Below, piece after piece: positions 1 through 11,022 of a stretch of DNA of 44,225 nucleotides. How positions within the stretch are numbered: position 1 is the first letter of the stretch; the number at the start of each line of letters is the position of its first letter. Below the pieces are notes generated by a model that was not told where the DNA came from, did no database searches, and saw only the letters and a list, made by a program, of their open reading frames with translations. Source of the DNA: Welwitschia mirabilis (lineage: Eukaryota; Gnetophyta; Gnetopsida; Welwitschiales); the NCBI GenBank assembly GCA_051453625.1, contig JBOZIK010000001.1, positions 35,122,661-35,166,885 of the forward strand, in the 5' to 3' direction. Made by a program: the position numbers and the translations under genes.

Positions 1-238
1 TATTGGATATGTCGTCCACTGATGTCATCCGGACGATTAGGTAGACAATGGACTCTAATAAGAAGATGTTCACTTCAACTGTAAGCTATCTGGAATTAAG
101 TCTGTCATCTATCCAATTAGGGTTTTCATCCTGACTATTGTCTGGATGACATAGGAGATAACATTCTTCTATACATTATTTATCAATGTGATATCTAGTT
201 GTTTGCAGGACTAATCATCTAAAAATACAATTTATCCA
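1..238 (-). repeat. Family A LTR fragment at the window edge
   Basis: Read on the minus strand, this piece follows the first half of the family A LTR: a dyad (GTCATCCAGAC around 140-150 in reverse), a 'gatagatgacag' stretch, and a second dyad GTCATCCGGACGAT at 24-37. The same order of dyads occurs in the LTRs at 21024 and 21926. It may be the downstream LTR of the minus-strand element whose gag lies at 736-1700, but the 497-N gap and the window edge prevent proof. Confidence 0.5.
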
Positions 239-735
239 NNNNNNNNNNNNNNNNNNNNNNNNNNNNNNNNNNNNNNNNNNNNNNNNNNNNNNNNNNNNNN
301 NNNNNNNNNNNNNNNNNNNNNNNNNNNNNNNNNNNNNNNNNNNNNNNNNNNNNNNNNNNNNNNNNNNNNNNNNNNNNNNNNNNNNNNNNNNNNNNNNNNN
401 NNNNNNNNNNNNNNNNNNNNNNNNNNNNNNNNNNNNNNNNNNNNNNNNNNNNNNNNNNNNNNNNNNNNNNNNNNNNNNNNNNNNNNNNNNNNNNNNNNNN
501 NNNNNNNNNNNNNNNNNNNNNNNNNNNNNNNNNNNNNNNNNNNNNNNNNNNNNNNNNNNNNNNNNNNNNNNNNNNNNNNNNNNNNNNNNNNNNNNNNNNN
601 NNNNNNNNNNNNNNNNNNNNNNNNNNNNNNNNNNNNNNNNNNNNNNNNNNNNNNNNNNNNNNNNNNNNNNNNNNNNNNNNNNNNNNNNNNNNNNNNNNNN
701 NNNNNNNNNNNNNNNNNNNNNNNNNNNNNNNNNNN
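239..735. other. Assembly gap, 497 N
   Basis: Unresolved bases. The length is not round, so it is probably an estimated gap size. Apparent reading frames through it carry no information. Confidence 0.99.
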
Positions 736-1700
736 CATGATTAAATACACATACGTCTTCAAGTATTTTCTATTTACATGTTAGTATCAAGGGACATTTT
801 TTTTATTTCATGAAATTTATCTTCACATATATTAGATGTTAATCCTACACTCTTTTCATTTCTACTATTTCATTTAAACTTTTTTGATTGTATTTTTTTA
901 AAGAAGTAGTAAAATCATTAATTACGTTTATTAAATTATTTTGAACTTTCTCCTTATCATGTTTTACTTCTTTTAAGTTATTTTTATTTGATCTATAGTT
1001 TTATTTTCTTTAAAAGTTGGTTTACACCAAGTTTAACTAATTTTAACAAGATCTTTCAAAAACATCCATGTATTTTCTAAATATAAATTCATCAAGTTGT
1101 CACCACATAAAAAATCTACAAGTTGTTTGGTTTCCCTATTTAATCCACTATAAAAATAATTGATTAATTATTCTTTGGAAAATTTATTAATAGGATTTGA
1201 ATGTATACTATAATAAATTATTCATATGTTATGTCATAATCCTCATTAAGTTGTTATTGAAAGTTTTTAACTTTTTTACCCTTCTTTTCTTTTTTCATTA
1301 TGCTCTGACTCATGAATTCTTTGATAAAAGATTCCTGTACTTGACTTTAGGTTTTAAAATTTTTATGAGGTATGGTTTTAAATCATAGCTTTACTCTATT
1401 TTAAGTGTAAAAAGAAAGATAATATGTAGGTTTTATTACTATTTTTTTTTTCATTTTCTGAATTAAGCACTAATTGTTCTATATTGGTGAGATGTTGGAA
1501 GGGATCTTCATTAGAATGCCCTAAAAAGGTTAAATAGGAATTTAATTTTTTAAATTATACATCATTTCTAAGAAGTAAGTAAAAAGCATTTTAGATTTCA
1601 TGTTTTTTATTAGCTATTAAATCCCTAAGTGGAACATTTCTATTTTTATTAGAATTTACATTAGAAGTTCCTATCATGATTGGAGTGTTAGATGATGCTA
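736..1700 (-). pseudogene. Ty3/gypsy gag relic (element A-IV)
   Basis: Decayed capsid-type Gag of an Athila/Tat-like retrotransposon, read on the minus strand. The N-terminal motif NVPLRDLIANKKHEI (about 1600-1640) matches NVSLKELITNKKHQI in the plus-strand relic near 7900. It is followed by GHSNEDPFQHLTNIEQ (1467-1520), the family's 'ENPYQHLKEFE' block, and by FYSGLNRETKQLVDFLCGDN (about 1095-1156), the 'FYxGL...R..VDA.AGG.L' block. TAA and TAG replace expected Gln codons, and at least one frameshift is likely. Its own 5' LTR and leader lie at higher coordinates, so the orientation is consistent. It is non-functional. The homology call is from motif order, not a database search. Confidence 0.8.
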
Positions 1701-2408
1701 CTTATTTTTGTTCTTGCATTGTATCCAAAATATATGATAAATGATTCACTTCTATACTATTTTTTTATTTTGAAAATTTAGATTATGAAATAATAAAAGA
1801 TAAAAAAACTATCTTATTTAACTCTTGAAATTTTTTTACTTATGTAGGGTGTGCATATCTAAGTTAAGCTCAAAGTTGACTAGTCCTTCTCTAATATTTT
1901 CCTTTATCAGGCTTCACTCCCTCTAATACTTCATATTTTTACTTGAGTATATCATGTCCTTGTCTGCTTAATGATGTTTCTTAAAATGTCATCTCTATTA
2001 TATAGATGATTACTTAAATGACTTCTATACAAAAAATAGAAAATGAAAAATAGAACATAGAGAAAAGTATAAATAGAACTAAAATAAAAACTAATAGTTA
2101 TCTACCTATGTCATCTAGATAATATAAGAGATGATATCACTTTATTAGGAGGCAGAAAACCGAAAGCAAAAATCTAGAAAAAATTCTCAAGAAAATACTA
2201 ACCAAGGCCATTTTTTGCCTATGTTATCTAAATGACAGATAGAACACAGACTTAAAAAACCTTAAAAAAATGAAAAACATGAAAAAATTTAGGAAGAAAA
2301 ACTTTAATATGTATAGTAAAAATATAGTGCTATTACAAACAAATACCTAAATCAAAATCCAAAGCACTTATCTAGGTAATGCAAATCTTCAAACTTCTTG
2401 TAGCCTTT
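1701..2408 (-). other. 5' leader of element A-IV
   Basis: This stretch between primer site and gag is unlikely to code. It carries the family's dyad motif at 2109-2135 and 2221-2240 and A-rich runs. It parallels the leaders at 7163-7860 and 14909-15600, including the block after the primer site that reads 'aagtttgaagatttgcatta' in reverse. Confidence 0.6.
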
Positions 2409-2425
2409 CCCAAAAATGAAACTAT
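2409..2425 (-). other. Degenerate tRNA-Asp-type primer binding site
   Basis: On the minus strand the LTR end (…ttgaaaca) is followed by a 3-nt spacer and then 'tagtttcatttttggga'. This aligns, with one indel, to the better preserved site at 7145-7162, whose ancestral form is the Athila/Tat type TGGCGCCGTTGCCGGGGA. The differences are mostly C-to-T or G-to-A. Confidence 0.5.
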
Positions 2426-2428
2426 GAT

Positions 2429-3662
2429 GTTTCAACATATATTTATGTAAATGTTACATTCTTTATTAAATCTTATCAATCACAAATATATGAATAAAAA
2501 AAACATACTAATATAGATGAGAGTCAACCAGAATGTTGTAATCTGTGAAGGAACTAAGTAAGAAGAAAGAGAATTAATGTCATGCAACGTATTTTTGTAT
2601 TTTTATTTTTAGTTCTAAATGAAAAACAACAATGAAATAAAAGAAGCACATGAATGTAATGTAAATACAAACTACTCTAAATGCAATATCTATCTAACTA
2701 CGAAATCTCTATTACTAAGATCGGCCTTGTATAATCTAAATTAATTGAGAAAACTATTACTAACTTTAACTAATCTAAGTTATCAAGTCCATTAAATAGA
2801 ATATGAAAAACATGTAATGATTGATATATGAACTATAAAATGCAAAGCAATACAAGATTCTAAACTTAAAATTTAAACCTTAACAAAGGTTACCCTTAAT
2901 GACCTATATCAATTATGAAACTATCATGAAATCATAACCAATATAAACCATAAGGAAAATGCACATGAATATATAAAATTAAAAGATAATTTTTATTATT
3001 TCTTAAACGAACATCCTATTATAAAGTAGTAGCACATCCATAAAGAAGACACAACTCAACATCAAGAAATACTCCTCTCTATAACTAATGAGTAAACCTT
3101 TTGTTCTCTAATCTCCTATCAAATGAATTTTTGGTGTCAAAGAAGATAATTAAAGTCAAGAATAAAGCTAGTATTTATTTACAAATTTAGACTTAAAAAT
3201 AGCAAATCCTAATAGACATGATAAAATCCTAATGGATACGTAATAGGGTGTATGATATACTACAGAAGTTTGAGGGAGTTTGGTACATTGCCTGAAATTA
3301 TATGGTCACCTTGTATGTCATTAGATAATGTAGAAGATGATGCAACATTAAAAAAGTTCCAAATTAGCATGCATCTTTTTCTAGTTGACATCTTAACCAA
3401 CTTACAAGTGTTCTCATCCAATAGTGTCATCCAGATAATGAAGGGGATGATGGACTTTTCAATACTTTCATGAAGTTAAATTGAATTTATAGAACATTAA
3501 TTCCTCCTTAGAATGTAAAGTATTAGAATTTATCCAAAATGCCTTCAAATGTATTGGTATTTATGGATTTTCATGATTTTCTCCTTGACTCTCAATAATC
3601 ATCATTTTCTACTTAAACCTATCCAAATGTTCAAAAAAAACATATAATTTATTATCATAATA
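2429..3662 (-). repeat. Family A 5' LTR (element A-IV)
   Basis: A full-length LTR of 1,234 bp on the minus strand. It starts near 3662 ('tattatgataataaattata' in reverse, aligned to the TG start at 21024) and ends at 2429. It contains the most conserved block of the family, 'aaaatgatgattattgagag' in reverse, about 60 bp inside. It also holds the dyad at 3425-3451 and the 'ccttaacaaagg' block near 2880. Primer site and gag follow on its downstream side, so it is a 5' LTR. The short ORF at 3252-3473 is LTR sequence, not a gene. Confidence 0.75.
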
Positions 3663-3706
3663 AATCATTTAACGTGCCAAAAAGTGTTATGGCTAAAAAA
3701 AAACTA

Positions 3707-3919
3707 NNNNNNNNNNNNNNNNNNNNNNNNNNNNNNNNNNNNNNNNNNNNNNNNNNNNNNNNNNNNNNNNNNNNNNNNNNNNNNNNNNNNNNNNNNNNNN
3801 NNNNNNNNNNNNNNNNNNNNNNNNNNNNNNNNNNNNNNNNNNNNNNNNNNNNNNNNNNNNNNNNNNNNNNNNNNNNNNNNNNNNNNNNNNNNNNNNNNNN
3901 NNNNNNNNNNNNNNNNNNN
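3707..3919. other. Assembly gap, 213 N
   Basis: Unresolved bases between two minus-strand family A LTR copies. The remainder of the LTR at 3920-4393 is lost here. Confidence 0.99.
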
Positions 3920-4393
3920 TAGATACCACTGAAACCCTAATGATGCATGGAAAGCATATGACATATTACATAAGTTTGATAAAGTTTAATACATTAACTA
4001 AAATTAGGTATCATCTTTCTAATTAGTTAAACAATGGTCGGGATGATGCTAGATTAAGAGAGTCCTATATTTATCATTCATGTTGGTCTAGTCAGCATCT
4101 TAGTTATTATACAAATGGTGTAATTGAAGTGGCCATCTAGACGATGGAGGAGATGACAAAAGACTTCAAGCTCTTCAATCAAGTGAATTTGACCTTGTAG
4201 AATATTATTTCCTTTTCAAAATGTAAAGTATTAAAATTAATTCAAAATGCCTCCAAATATGCTGATACTTGTAGATTTCTATGCTTTTCTCCTTAACTCT
4301 CAATAATTGTTCCTTTTTCCTTAAACCTATCTAAGTGTTCTATAAAACTATTCAAAATACCCTATTAAAAACATATAATTTGGCATTACAATA
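3920..4393 (-). repeat. Family A LTR, 5' part only
   Basis: The first 470 or so bases of a minus-strand LTR, starting near 4393 ('tattgtaatgccaaattata' in reverse). It matches 3240-3662 block for block: the 'cctatctaagtgttc' block, 'tgccuccaaat'-type block near 4250, and the dyad at 4131-4157. It is cut by the gap on its downstream side. It stands in direct orientation with the next LTR (2429-3662). It may be a separate insertion or a duplicated contig end. Confidence 0.65.
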
Positions 4394-4414
4394 ACCCTTT
4401 CTTACGTATCATCT

Positions 4415-5670
4415 TATTATTTCACCATTATCCTTAAAATTACTTGATCATGTAGGATTTCTTTTAAGGAAAAAAGAAAAAAAAGAAGAATAATAATAAT
4501 AACCATAATATAATATGTCTCAGCTAAAAAAACATGATCACCATAATGTCCTATCATACCATGATATATTTTTTGTAAAAGGGATCTTTGTAGTATTGTT
4601 AGCTATGGGAAATCCATTGGAGGTTAGTTAGCCATGCTTCATAGGTCCTTACTTCTCTGACAGTGGTTGCACTCCTATCATCATGGAAATAATTATTATT
4701 TATAGGCTACAAGATTAGTGATGTTTCTGGTATTATCAAAGGTATTATTATTTTGTAGACTCATTAAGAATTTAGTACTCCCACATGAGCATTTCATTTT
4801 TTAGTATTTTGGTATGTTTTAGGATATAAATGGATGAGTCTCTCTCTAAATAGCTTTTAAACTCATTATTCATTATTTGTAAATATTAGATCTACTTGGT
4901 ATTGTCATAACCACTACCTATTCAAATGGTAGTTTATGAAATTTCTTACATCATGTCATGCATTATTAATTAAGTGATTTTATGATTTTTACTAAAGAAG
5001 TTTTCTACTTTAGAATTTAGGATAGATTAACAATTATCTTTATGTTCCTAGTTATCTATTTTTATTTTCTTTGTCTTAGTTGTTTTACTTGGTATTTCAA
5101 ATTTATTTTTATATTTTCATGACAATATGTAGAACTTAATCATTTAGGAGTTTTGTTATTATTTTTATTTTTACTCATAGTTTTTTTAATCTTTATGAGT
5201 TAACCTTCTTTTAGCATTTTGATAGATGATGTTCCTTTAATTCATGATGATAATTTTTTTTACCTATTCTTTTAGCTTCTTTTTGAGTTTTAACATTCAC
5301 TTGATATTTTTAAATGATTTTGAATTTAAGCAGATTTAAGGATTTTCTTTAGCATTGCCTATTCCTACTTGGTGTATTATCATTGCTCTATCTTGGTACT
5401 CCTTTCTCCACATTAAGCTCTCCTCATTTTCATACTTTGTACATGGTAATTTCTTAGCTTTTATCCATCTTTTAGACTTCATCATGAATTTCTGAGGCTC
5501 TACTCTACTATTTATGACTCTCTCATTTTTTTTAAAATTTAACTTTTCTACTCTTTTTAAAAAAAACTATCATACACTAGATCATCTAGATGATATGAAA
5601 AATAAAAGTATCATATTTTTTTGACAGTCATCCCAGAATTATCGTCTAGATGATTCAATGGATGCTAGCA
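4415..5670 (+). repeat. Family A 3' internal region (A-VI), truncated
   Basis: Non-coding 3' part of a family A element. It aligns with 18950-20085 of A-II: a purine-rich run near 4460, the 'tacttctctgacagtggttg' block near 4655, 'cccacatgag' near 4780, a 'gtgattttatgattttta' block near 4975, and a perfect 14-bp palindrome ATCATCTAGATGAT at 5581-5594. In A-II another 900 bp follow before the LTR. Here the LTR at 5671 begins directly, so A-VI is truncated or interrupted by A-I. No coding potential is visible. Confidence 0.65.
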
Positions 5671-7141
5671 TGATTACTGATCTCCCAAATTGTATGTATA
5701 TGATAGGGTGTTTTGCATAGTTTTGCAAGATAATAGATAGGTTTTATGATGAGTTTTGATGATAATAAATAGCATTTTGGTCAATTTATAATACTTTCCA
5801 TTTGAAGAAATGGTTCTACAATCAAAGAGGATAATGCAATGTAAGAAATATTTTACATAAGTTGATCATCCACATAATCATTTAGACAATTTCACAGATG
5901 ACAAGTATACTTAAACTAAGAAGGATATATACTAGATCAATTTAGAAGTTGATGTGGAATTCTTATGATGCGACATCATCTCCTGTGATGTCCAGAAGAT
6001 TAGTAGGATGATACATAAAATAAATGTTTCATCAAGCTTCACTAAATTCTAGCCATGTGACTTATATCTTCTTGCATAGTTATTGTGGTTGTTAGCATAT
6101 CTACTTATATTTTTTGATTTTAAAATCTATTTTTTAATAAATACCTTCTCTATTCTTGACTCCATTTTTATCTTCTTTGCCATTGAAAACTCTTATGATA
6201 GGATATTGAATGGTAATAGATCCATTCATTGTTATTATAGAGAGACATCTTCCTTGGTGTTGGGATGTGTATCCTTCATTGAGGTGCTACTGCTTTGTAA
6301 CACAAATGTTATTTTCGTTTAATTGAAACTCTATTTTTCTTTTTGTATCTTTTGTTTTATGCATCTCCCTTATATTTTATGTTACCTTTGATTTTGTGTA
6401 GCTTCCTTTATGATATATATCATAAGAAAAACCTTCGTTAAGGTTGGCATTATTAGTTTAGGTGCATTACATTTCATTTCTTAAATTAACTTTACATTGT
6501 TTTCATATTTTCTTTAACATACCTGATAGCTTCGATTAGTCTTAGTCTAGTAATGGCTTTTCTTAATTGATCTATGTTATATAGGATTAATCTGTATGAC
6601 AGGTTAATTTGGTAATTGTATAGATGTTGNNNNNNNNNNNNNNNNNNNNNNNNNNNNNNNNNNNNNNNNNNNNNNNNNNNNNNNNNNNNNNNNNNNNNNN
6701 NNNNNNNNNNNNNNNNNNNNNNNNNNNNNCTTAAATTAACTTTACATTATTTTCATATTTTCTTTAACATACCTGATAGCTTCGATTAGTTTAGTCTAGT
6801 AATGGCTTTTCTTAATTGATCTATGTTATATAGGGTTAATCTGTATGACAGGTTAATTTGGTAATTGTATAGATGTTGCATTTAGAATATGACTTGCATT
6901 TAATTTTTATAATGTACTCATTTGCATTGTCATTTTTGCATTATTATTTTATTCTACTTTAAGGTTACATACTGGTTTGTTTTTGAATTAATTATCCTTT
7001 TTCTAACCAATTTGTTCAATAATATTATGAAATTTGAGTTACTTCCATTTATATTAGTGTATTATGTTATGAAAAATATATATATGTGATTTACAGGATT
7101 TGTTTGAGGATGTAATGTTTGCATAAATATGCACTACAACA
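5671..7141 (+). repeat. Family A 5' LTR of element A-I (L1)
   Basis: It starts TGATTACTGATCTCCC at 5671 and ends …gcactacaaca at 7141. A 3-nt spacer and a primer site follow, which makes this a 5' LTR. The 1,471-bp length is inflated by a 100-N gap and a duplicated 150-bp segment; without these it is about 1.22 kb, like its relatives. Conserved blocks include 'catcaagcttcactaaa' (6031) and 'ccttcattgaggtgctac' (6271). The short ORF at 6083-6322 lies inside these LTR blocks and is not a gene. Confidence 0.85.
6480..6878 (+). repeat. Near-identical 150-bp duplication around a 100-N gap
   Basis: Positions 6480-6629 and 6730-6878 are the same LTR segment, differing by two substitutions and one 1-bp indel. 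They flank exactly 100 N (6630-6729). No other LTR copy in the window has the segment twice. It looks like two contig ends that overlap but were not merged. Confidence 0.85.
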
Positions 7142-7144
7142 TAT

Positions 7145-7162
7145 TAGCACCATTATCGAGGA
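7145..7162 (+). other. Primer binding site of A-I (tRNA-Asp type, decayed)
   Basis: Three bases after the LTR end comes TAGCACCATTATCGAGGA. It matches the Athila/Tat-type site TGGCGCCGTTGCCGGGGA at 13 of 18 positions, and all five differences are G-to-A or C-to-T. The corresponding site of A-II, with the same spacing, is at 14891-14908. Confidence 0.7.
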
Positions 7163-7859
7163 AAGCTTCTTAGAGTTTGAGAATTCTTATTGCTTAAGTA
7201 AATACTTGGATTTTGGTTCAAGTATTCGTCTATAGTAGCATTGTATTTTTATAGTAGAAACAAAGGTTTTCCTTTTTGTGTTTTTCATTTTGCATTCCAA
7301 AATAAATATCCTATCATTTCTCTAGTTATTTAAATGATGTATGGTAATAACAATTTATGTGACTTAGGTTTTTAATTTTTCTTAAGAATTAATATTTTCT
7401 TATCATCCCCTCTGTTATTCAGATGACTCATTAGATATTTTTATTCTATGCTATTTTATTTTTTTTTTTTTTACATTTTTCATTTTAGGGTTTTCTGTGT
7501 GTTGTCATCTAGGTGTATCTTCTGGATGATCATAGAGATGATGAATTTAGAATAGAACTAAGCATGCTAGCACATGATATATTTTGGTAAAAAGATAAAG
7601 TATTAGAGAGAGTAGTTGTTGAACAAAAAAAACATCTCAGAAGGTTTGATCAACTATGATTTTAATGCAAGTATGTATAACTCAAGTACACAAAATATTT
7701 CATTTGTTGAATAATAATATTTTTTTGCATTTATTATTTTAGAATCTAATTTTTCAAAAAAAATTTAAAAAATAATTTAGAAGAAACTAATTCTATTACA
7801 CTATCAAATTCATCACAAAAATAGAAGTAGATTGCTTTCTTAAATTTCCTTATTATTAT
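7163..7859 (+). other. 5' leader of element A-I
   Basis: Non-coding leader after the primer site. It holds the 'gtagcattgtatttttata' block at 7236, also present at 14984 in A-II, a T run at 7459-7472 and a nested dyad at 7503-7543. The minus-strand ORF at 7746-7937 is antisense to the gag start and is not credible. Confidence 0.6.
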
Positions 7860-9060
7860 CAGAACTGCTACTACTACCCCATAATTCCTAATGCCAATGT
7901 CTCCCTTAAAGAACTTATTACAAATAAAAAACATCAAATCCANNNNNNNNNNNNNNNNNNNNNNNNNNNNNNNNNNNNNNNNNNNNNNNNNNNNNNNNNN
8001 NNNNNNNNNNNNNNNNNNNNNNNNNNNNNNNNNNNNNNNNNNCCTCTTTTGGACTACCTCCTGGGAATAATGTTGAGTTAAAAAATTTAAATTATTATCC
8101 TATTTTTACTAGAGAAAATGATAAAAATTGCCTCCAACATATAGCCAATATAAAAAATGGTAAAAAATGTATTAGTGATCATAAATACATGGTTATTTTT
8201 TCCATTATTTAAAATAAAAATATAAAAAATAATTAAAAACTATTCCACATAAAAATTTGATGAATCTCACTTTAGAAAATGCATGGAGATTATTGGAAGA
8301 ACTTGTAGAAGTAAGTTAAACTTAACCTAAACCAACATCTAAAGAAAATTGTACAGTGGGTGAAATCAAAAAAAACTTTAAAGAAGGTAAACAAGAAAAG
8401 GAGGGAGTAAAAATAGAAAAAGAACTAATAAATGTTATTAAGCATTTTACTACAATACTAAAGAAATACACTTAAATGATCTTAGATGCTAAGGTGGAAA
8501 CTAAAAAGAGTGTAGTTGTAGTTCCAACTTATAATTTATATGAAGATAACTACCATATAATAAAAGATTACCTTTTATTTCCTACCTATTAAAAAATATT
8601 TATGAAGAGGTGTACGCATTTAATTATAGGTCTTAAAAATTTAGAAATCAAAATGAAAACAAAAATCAAAACCAATTTTAACCTAGGATGAATGGACAAC
8701 CAAAATTTTAATCCTTTGTAAACAAATTTAAAAACTTTCAAGCAAATCATTCAAATTTTCAACCATTTAGAAATATATTTGAGAATGATCACTTTAAATA
8801 AATAACTCAAACTTCCAACCAAGCAACTTAAATTGTCAATCAAGCACATTAAACTCATAAAACTAAAATGATCCACTTAGAAAATCCATTAATGAGTTAA
8901 GAAAATCATAAGAGAAAACAAATTTAAACATTAATATCCTATAATAAACTATGCTTGCTAATCAAAGATCATAAGGATCACTTGCAATACAACCTTTACC
9001 CAATTCTGATAAAGTAAATAAAGATTGTAAGGTTAAGATAATAAGTAGAAATGATATGAT
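7860..9060 (+). pseudogene. Ty3/gypsy gag relic of A-I
   Basis: Decayed Gag, plus strand. NVSLKELITNKKHQI lies just before the 100-N gap (7943-8042). Just after it come LPPGNNVELKNLNYYP and NCLQHIANI, matching in order the minus-strand relic at 1450-1640. Because that copy has only a few codons between these blocks, the gap probably hides almost nothing. Further on, an Asn/Gln/Phe-rich stretch (NQNENKNQNQF and neighbours, about 8640-8760) resembles the C-terminal part of Athila-type Gag. No zinc knuckle was recognised. Stops at Gln codons and frameshifts show it is dead. Confidence 0.75.
7943..8042. other. Assembly gap, exactly 100 N
   Basis: A placeholder-length gap inside the gag relic. 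Comparison with the minus-strand gag copy suggests the true missing length is close to zero. Confidence 0.99.
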
Positions 9061-9860
9061 ACCTCCTACCTAAGAGGCTTCACATCCTAAAATGATTAAA
9101 ATAATGAAGAAGAAGAGGATATTGAAATCTTAGAAAACCGTACTTTCCATTTTCTTCTAAATGATAATAAGAAAAATTATTCTTAAAATAAAGGTAAGAA
9201 ATTTAATATCCCTTGATTTGATAGATTAAACACCAATCTTATCTTTGATAAGCATCTAAAAACCTTAATGCAAAATGTGAGCATAAATTTATCATTTTTA
9301 AAACTTTAATAAGAAAATAATAAATATTCTAAGTTATGGAAAGATCTAACTATGAGAAAACAAAAATGAACTATACCTAGTAAAGTCTTCCTAGTCCAAT
9401 CTATAACCAAATTAGTTTTACAAAAATGTTCAAAGTTTAAGGATCTAGGGTAGTAATATTTAGTATCATAGTAGAAGGAATAAGAAAATAAAGAAAGCCT
9501 TAATAGATATATGAGTGACTATTAACATTATGTCTTTACACATTTGTTAATTACTTGCTTTGAAAAGTAGAATTAAGCCTATAAGGATTGTCTTAGAATT
9601 AGTAGATACATCAGTAAAAAAAAAACTTTAGAAGTTATCAATATTTAGTAATTCAAATTTAAGAAGCATTTTATCCAATAGATGTAGTTGTTGTAATCGA
9701 ATTTAAGCATAATGGAGGTTATCCATTACTTCTAGGAAGAGCATTTTGTACAACATCCCATTGTATTATTGATACTAAAACTAAAATGATGAAATGTCAC
9801 TTATGAAATAAAAAGTTTACCATTAGAGTATTTGATGCTATTAAAAAGAATTTAGATGAA
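9061..9860 (+). pseudogene. Ty3/gypsy aspartic protease relic of A-I
   Basis: Retroviral-type aspartic protease region with its preceding linker. The linker EEEEDIEILENRTFHFLL (about 9110-9165) has a counterpart in A-II near 16690. FDKHLKTLMQNVSINLSFL (about 9250) is the 'F.e.LKkl.iniPf.e.L' block that precedes the protease in Athila/Tat elements. The active-site region reads KALIDI then a stop at the expected Gly/Trp position, then VTINIMSLHIC (about 9500-9545), in place of ALIDLGASINLMP. RIKPIRIVLELVDTSVKK follows. The C-terminal 'PLILGRPFL' motif appears as YPLLLGRAFCTTSHCIIDT (about 9720-9775). Several frameshifts and stops are present. Confidence 0.85.
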
Positions 9861-9999
9861 GAGTTAAATATTGAAGAAGAAATTAAGCCTAGTCTATTCT
9901 TACAGCATTGTCCACTTAAAGAAAGATAATTAATGCTTCATGAACATATCTTATTTGATGAGCACTTGAAGTAGAAAACTTGAAACTTATCAATGATGA

Positions 10000-11022
10000 T
10001 CAACTCAACTATGATAATTTAGGGACTGACTATTTTAATTAAGAAAATAGAAGAACTAAAACTGTAAACTATGTAGAAGTTCAAAATCTAAATAAAACTA
10101 GGATTTTTTATTTTTAGGAAGGTCGTCCAGACCAATCATCTATGAGACAGTATGGGATGATAGTCAATATTGATAAGGATTCAATAAAAAATAAAAATTT
10201 AAATTTAAATCTAAAATATTTACCTAGTGGGTTAAAATATATCTTTTTGTGTGATGAGCAGAGTAAACCTTTGATAATAAATGAGAATATTTCCTCTCCA
10301 CAAGAGTCAATTTTAATCTAATTTTGAAATCTAAGGCTAATATGTTTGCTTAGTCCCATAAAGATTTAAGAACCATTTCTACCTCCATTGTTTAACATAA
10401 AATCTTCTTTGAGGATAATGCAAAACCTGTTAGGTAATCCCAACATAAACTAAACCTAACTCTTAAATAAGTTATAAAAGATAAAATCATTAAATTAATG
10501 GATGCTAGAATTATTTATGCCAAACTAATAGTGAGTGGATTATCCCTTTGATAATAGTGCATAAGAAAGATGGGAAGTGAAGAGTTTGTATTGATTTTAA
10601 AAAATTAAATGAAATAACTAAGAAAGAACATTGTCCTTTACCTTTCCTTAACTAAATACTTGTTAGAATTTAAGAACATAATTTTTGTTACATTCTTGAT
10701 GTAGGTTTGTATTTCTAGTGAGTCCCAAGCTAAAACTACTTTTAATTTACCATTTGGAACTTTTAAATACATGCTTTTTAAGCTTTGTAATACTTCTAGT
10801 ACTTTATAACATTGAATGATGGGTATCTTTTCTAATATGCTAGAGGATTTAATTAAAATTTTTATGGATGACTTGTCAATCTATGGTGAAAACTTTGAAC
10901 AAATATTAGAAAGGTTAGAGAAATTCCTTGATAGATGTACTAATAGTAGCCTACATTTGAGTTGGGAGAAGAGTTTCTTTTTAGTTAATAATGAAATTAT
11001 ATTAAGTCATCAGTGTTGTTGA
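10000..11022 (+). pseudogene. Ty3/gypsy reverse transcriptase relic of A-I, truncated
   Basis: Linker plus RT. LPSGLKYIFLCDEQSKPLII (about 10220-10280) is the 'LPshLkYaFLg.n..pViI' block. SEWIIPLIIVHKKDGK, a stop at the expected Trp, and RVCIDFKKLNEITKKEHCPL (about 10530-10630) form RT motifs 1-2. QAKTTFNLPFGTFKYM (about 10728-10775) and IFMDDLSIYGENFEQI with FMDD at 10861-10872 form the later motifs; FMDD is the usual form of YxDD here. The last open stretch, 10816-11022, ends at ILSHQCC, the 'GHxIS' position. RNase H and integrase are absent, so pol is deleted after RT. A few codons are also lost near 10715. It cannot be active. Confidence 0.92.

Noticed and set aside
232-762. Long ORFs across N gaps (here, at 3674-3964, 13357-13568 and 42323-43241)
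   Set aside because: They consist almost wholly of unknown residues and exist only because N contains no stop codon.
1197-1388. 63-residue plus-strand ORF
   Set aside because: It is antisense to the minus-strand gag relic and has a Phe/Leu/Ile-rich AT-driven composition.
6083-6322. 79-residue ORF resembling a membrane protein
   Set aside because: It lies in LTR blocks repeated at 14190, 21540 and 22320, where the frame is broken; hydrophobicity reflects T-rich codons.
10816-11022. An active reverse transcriptase
   Set aside because: FMDD is present but upstream motifs carry stops and a deletion, and RNase H and integrase are absent.
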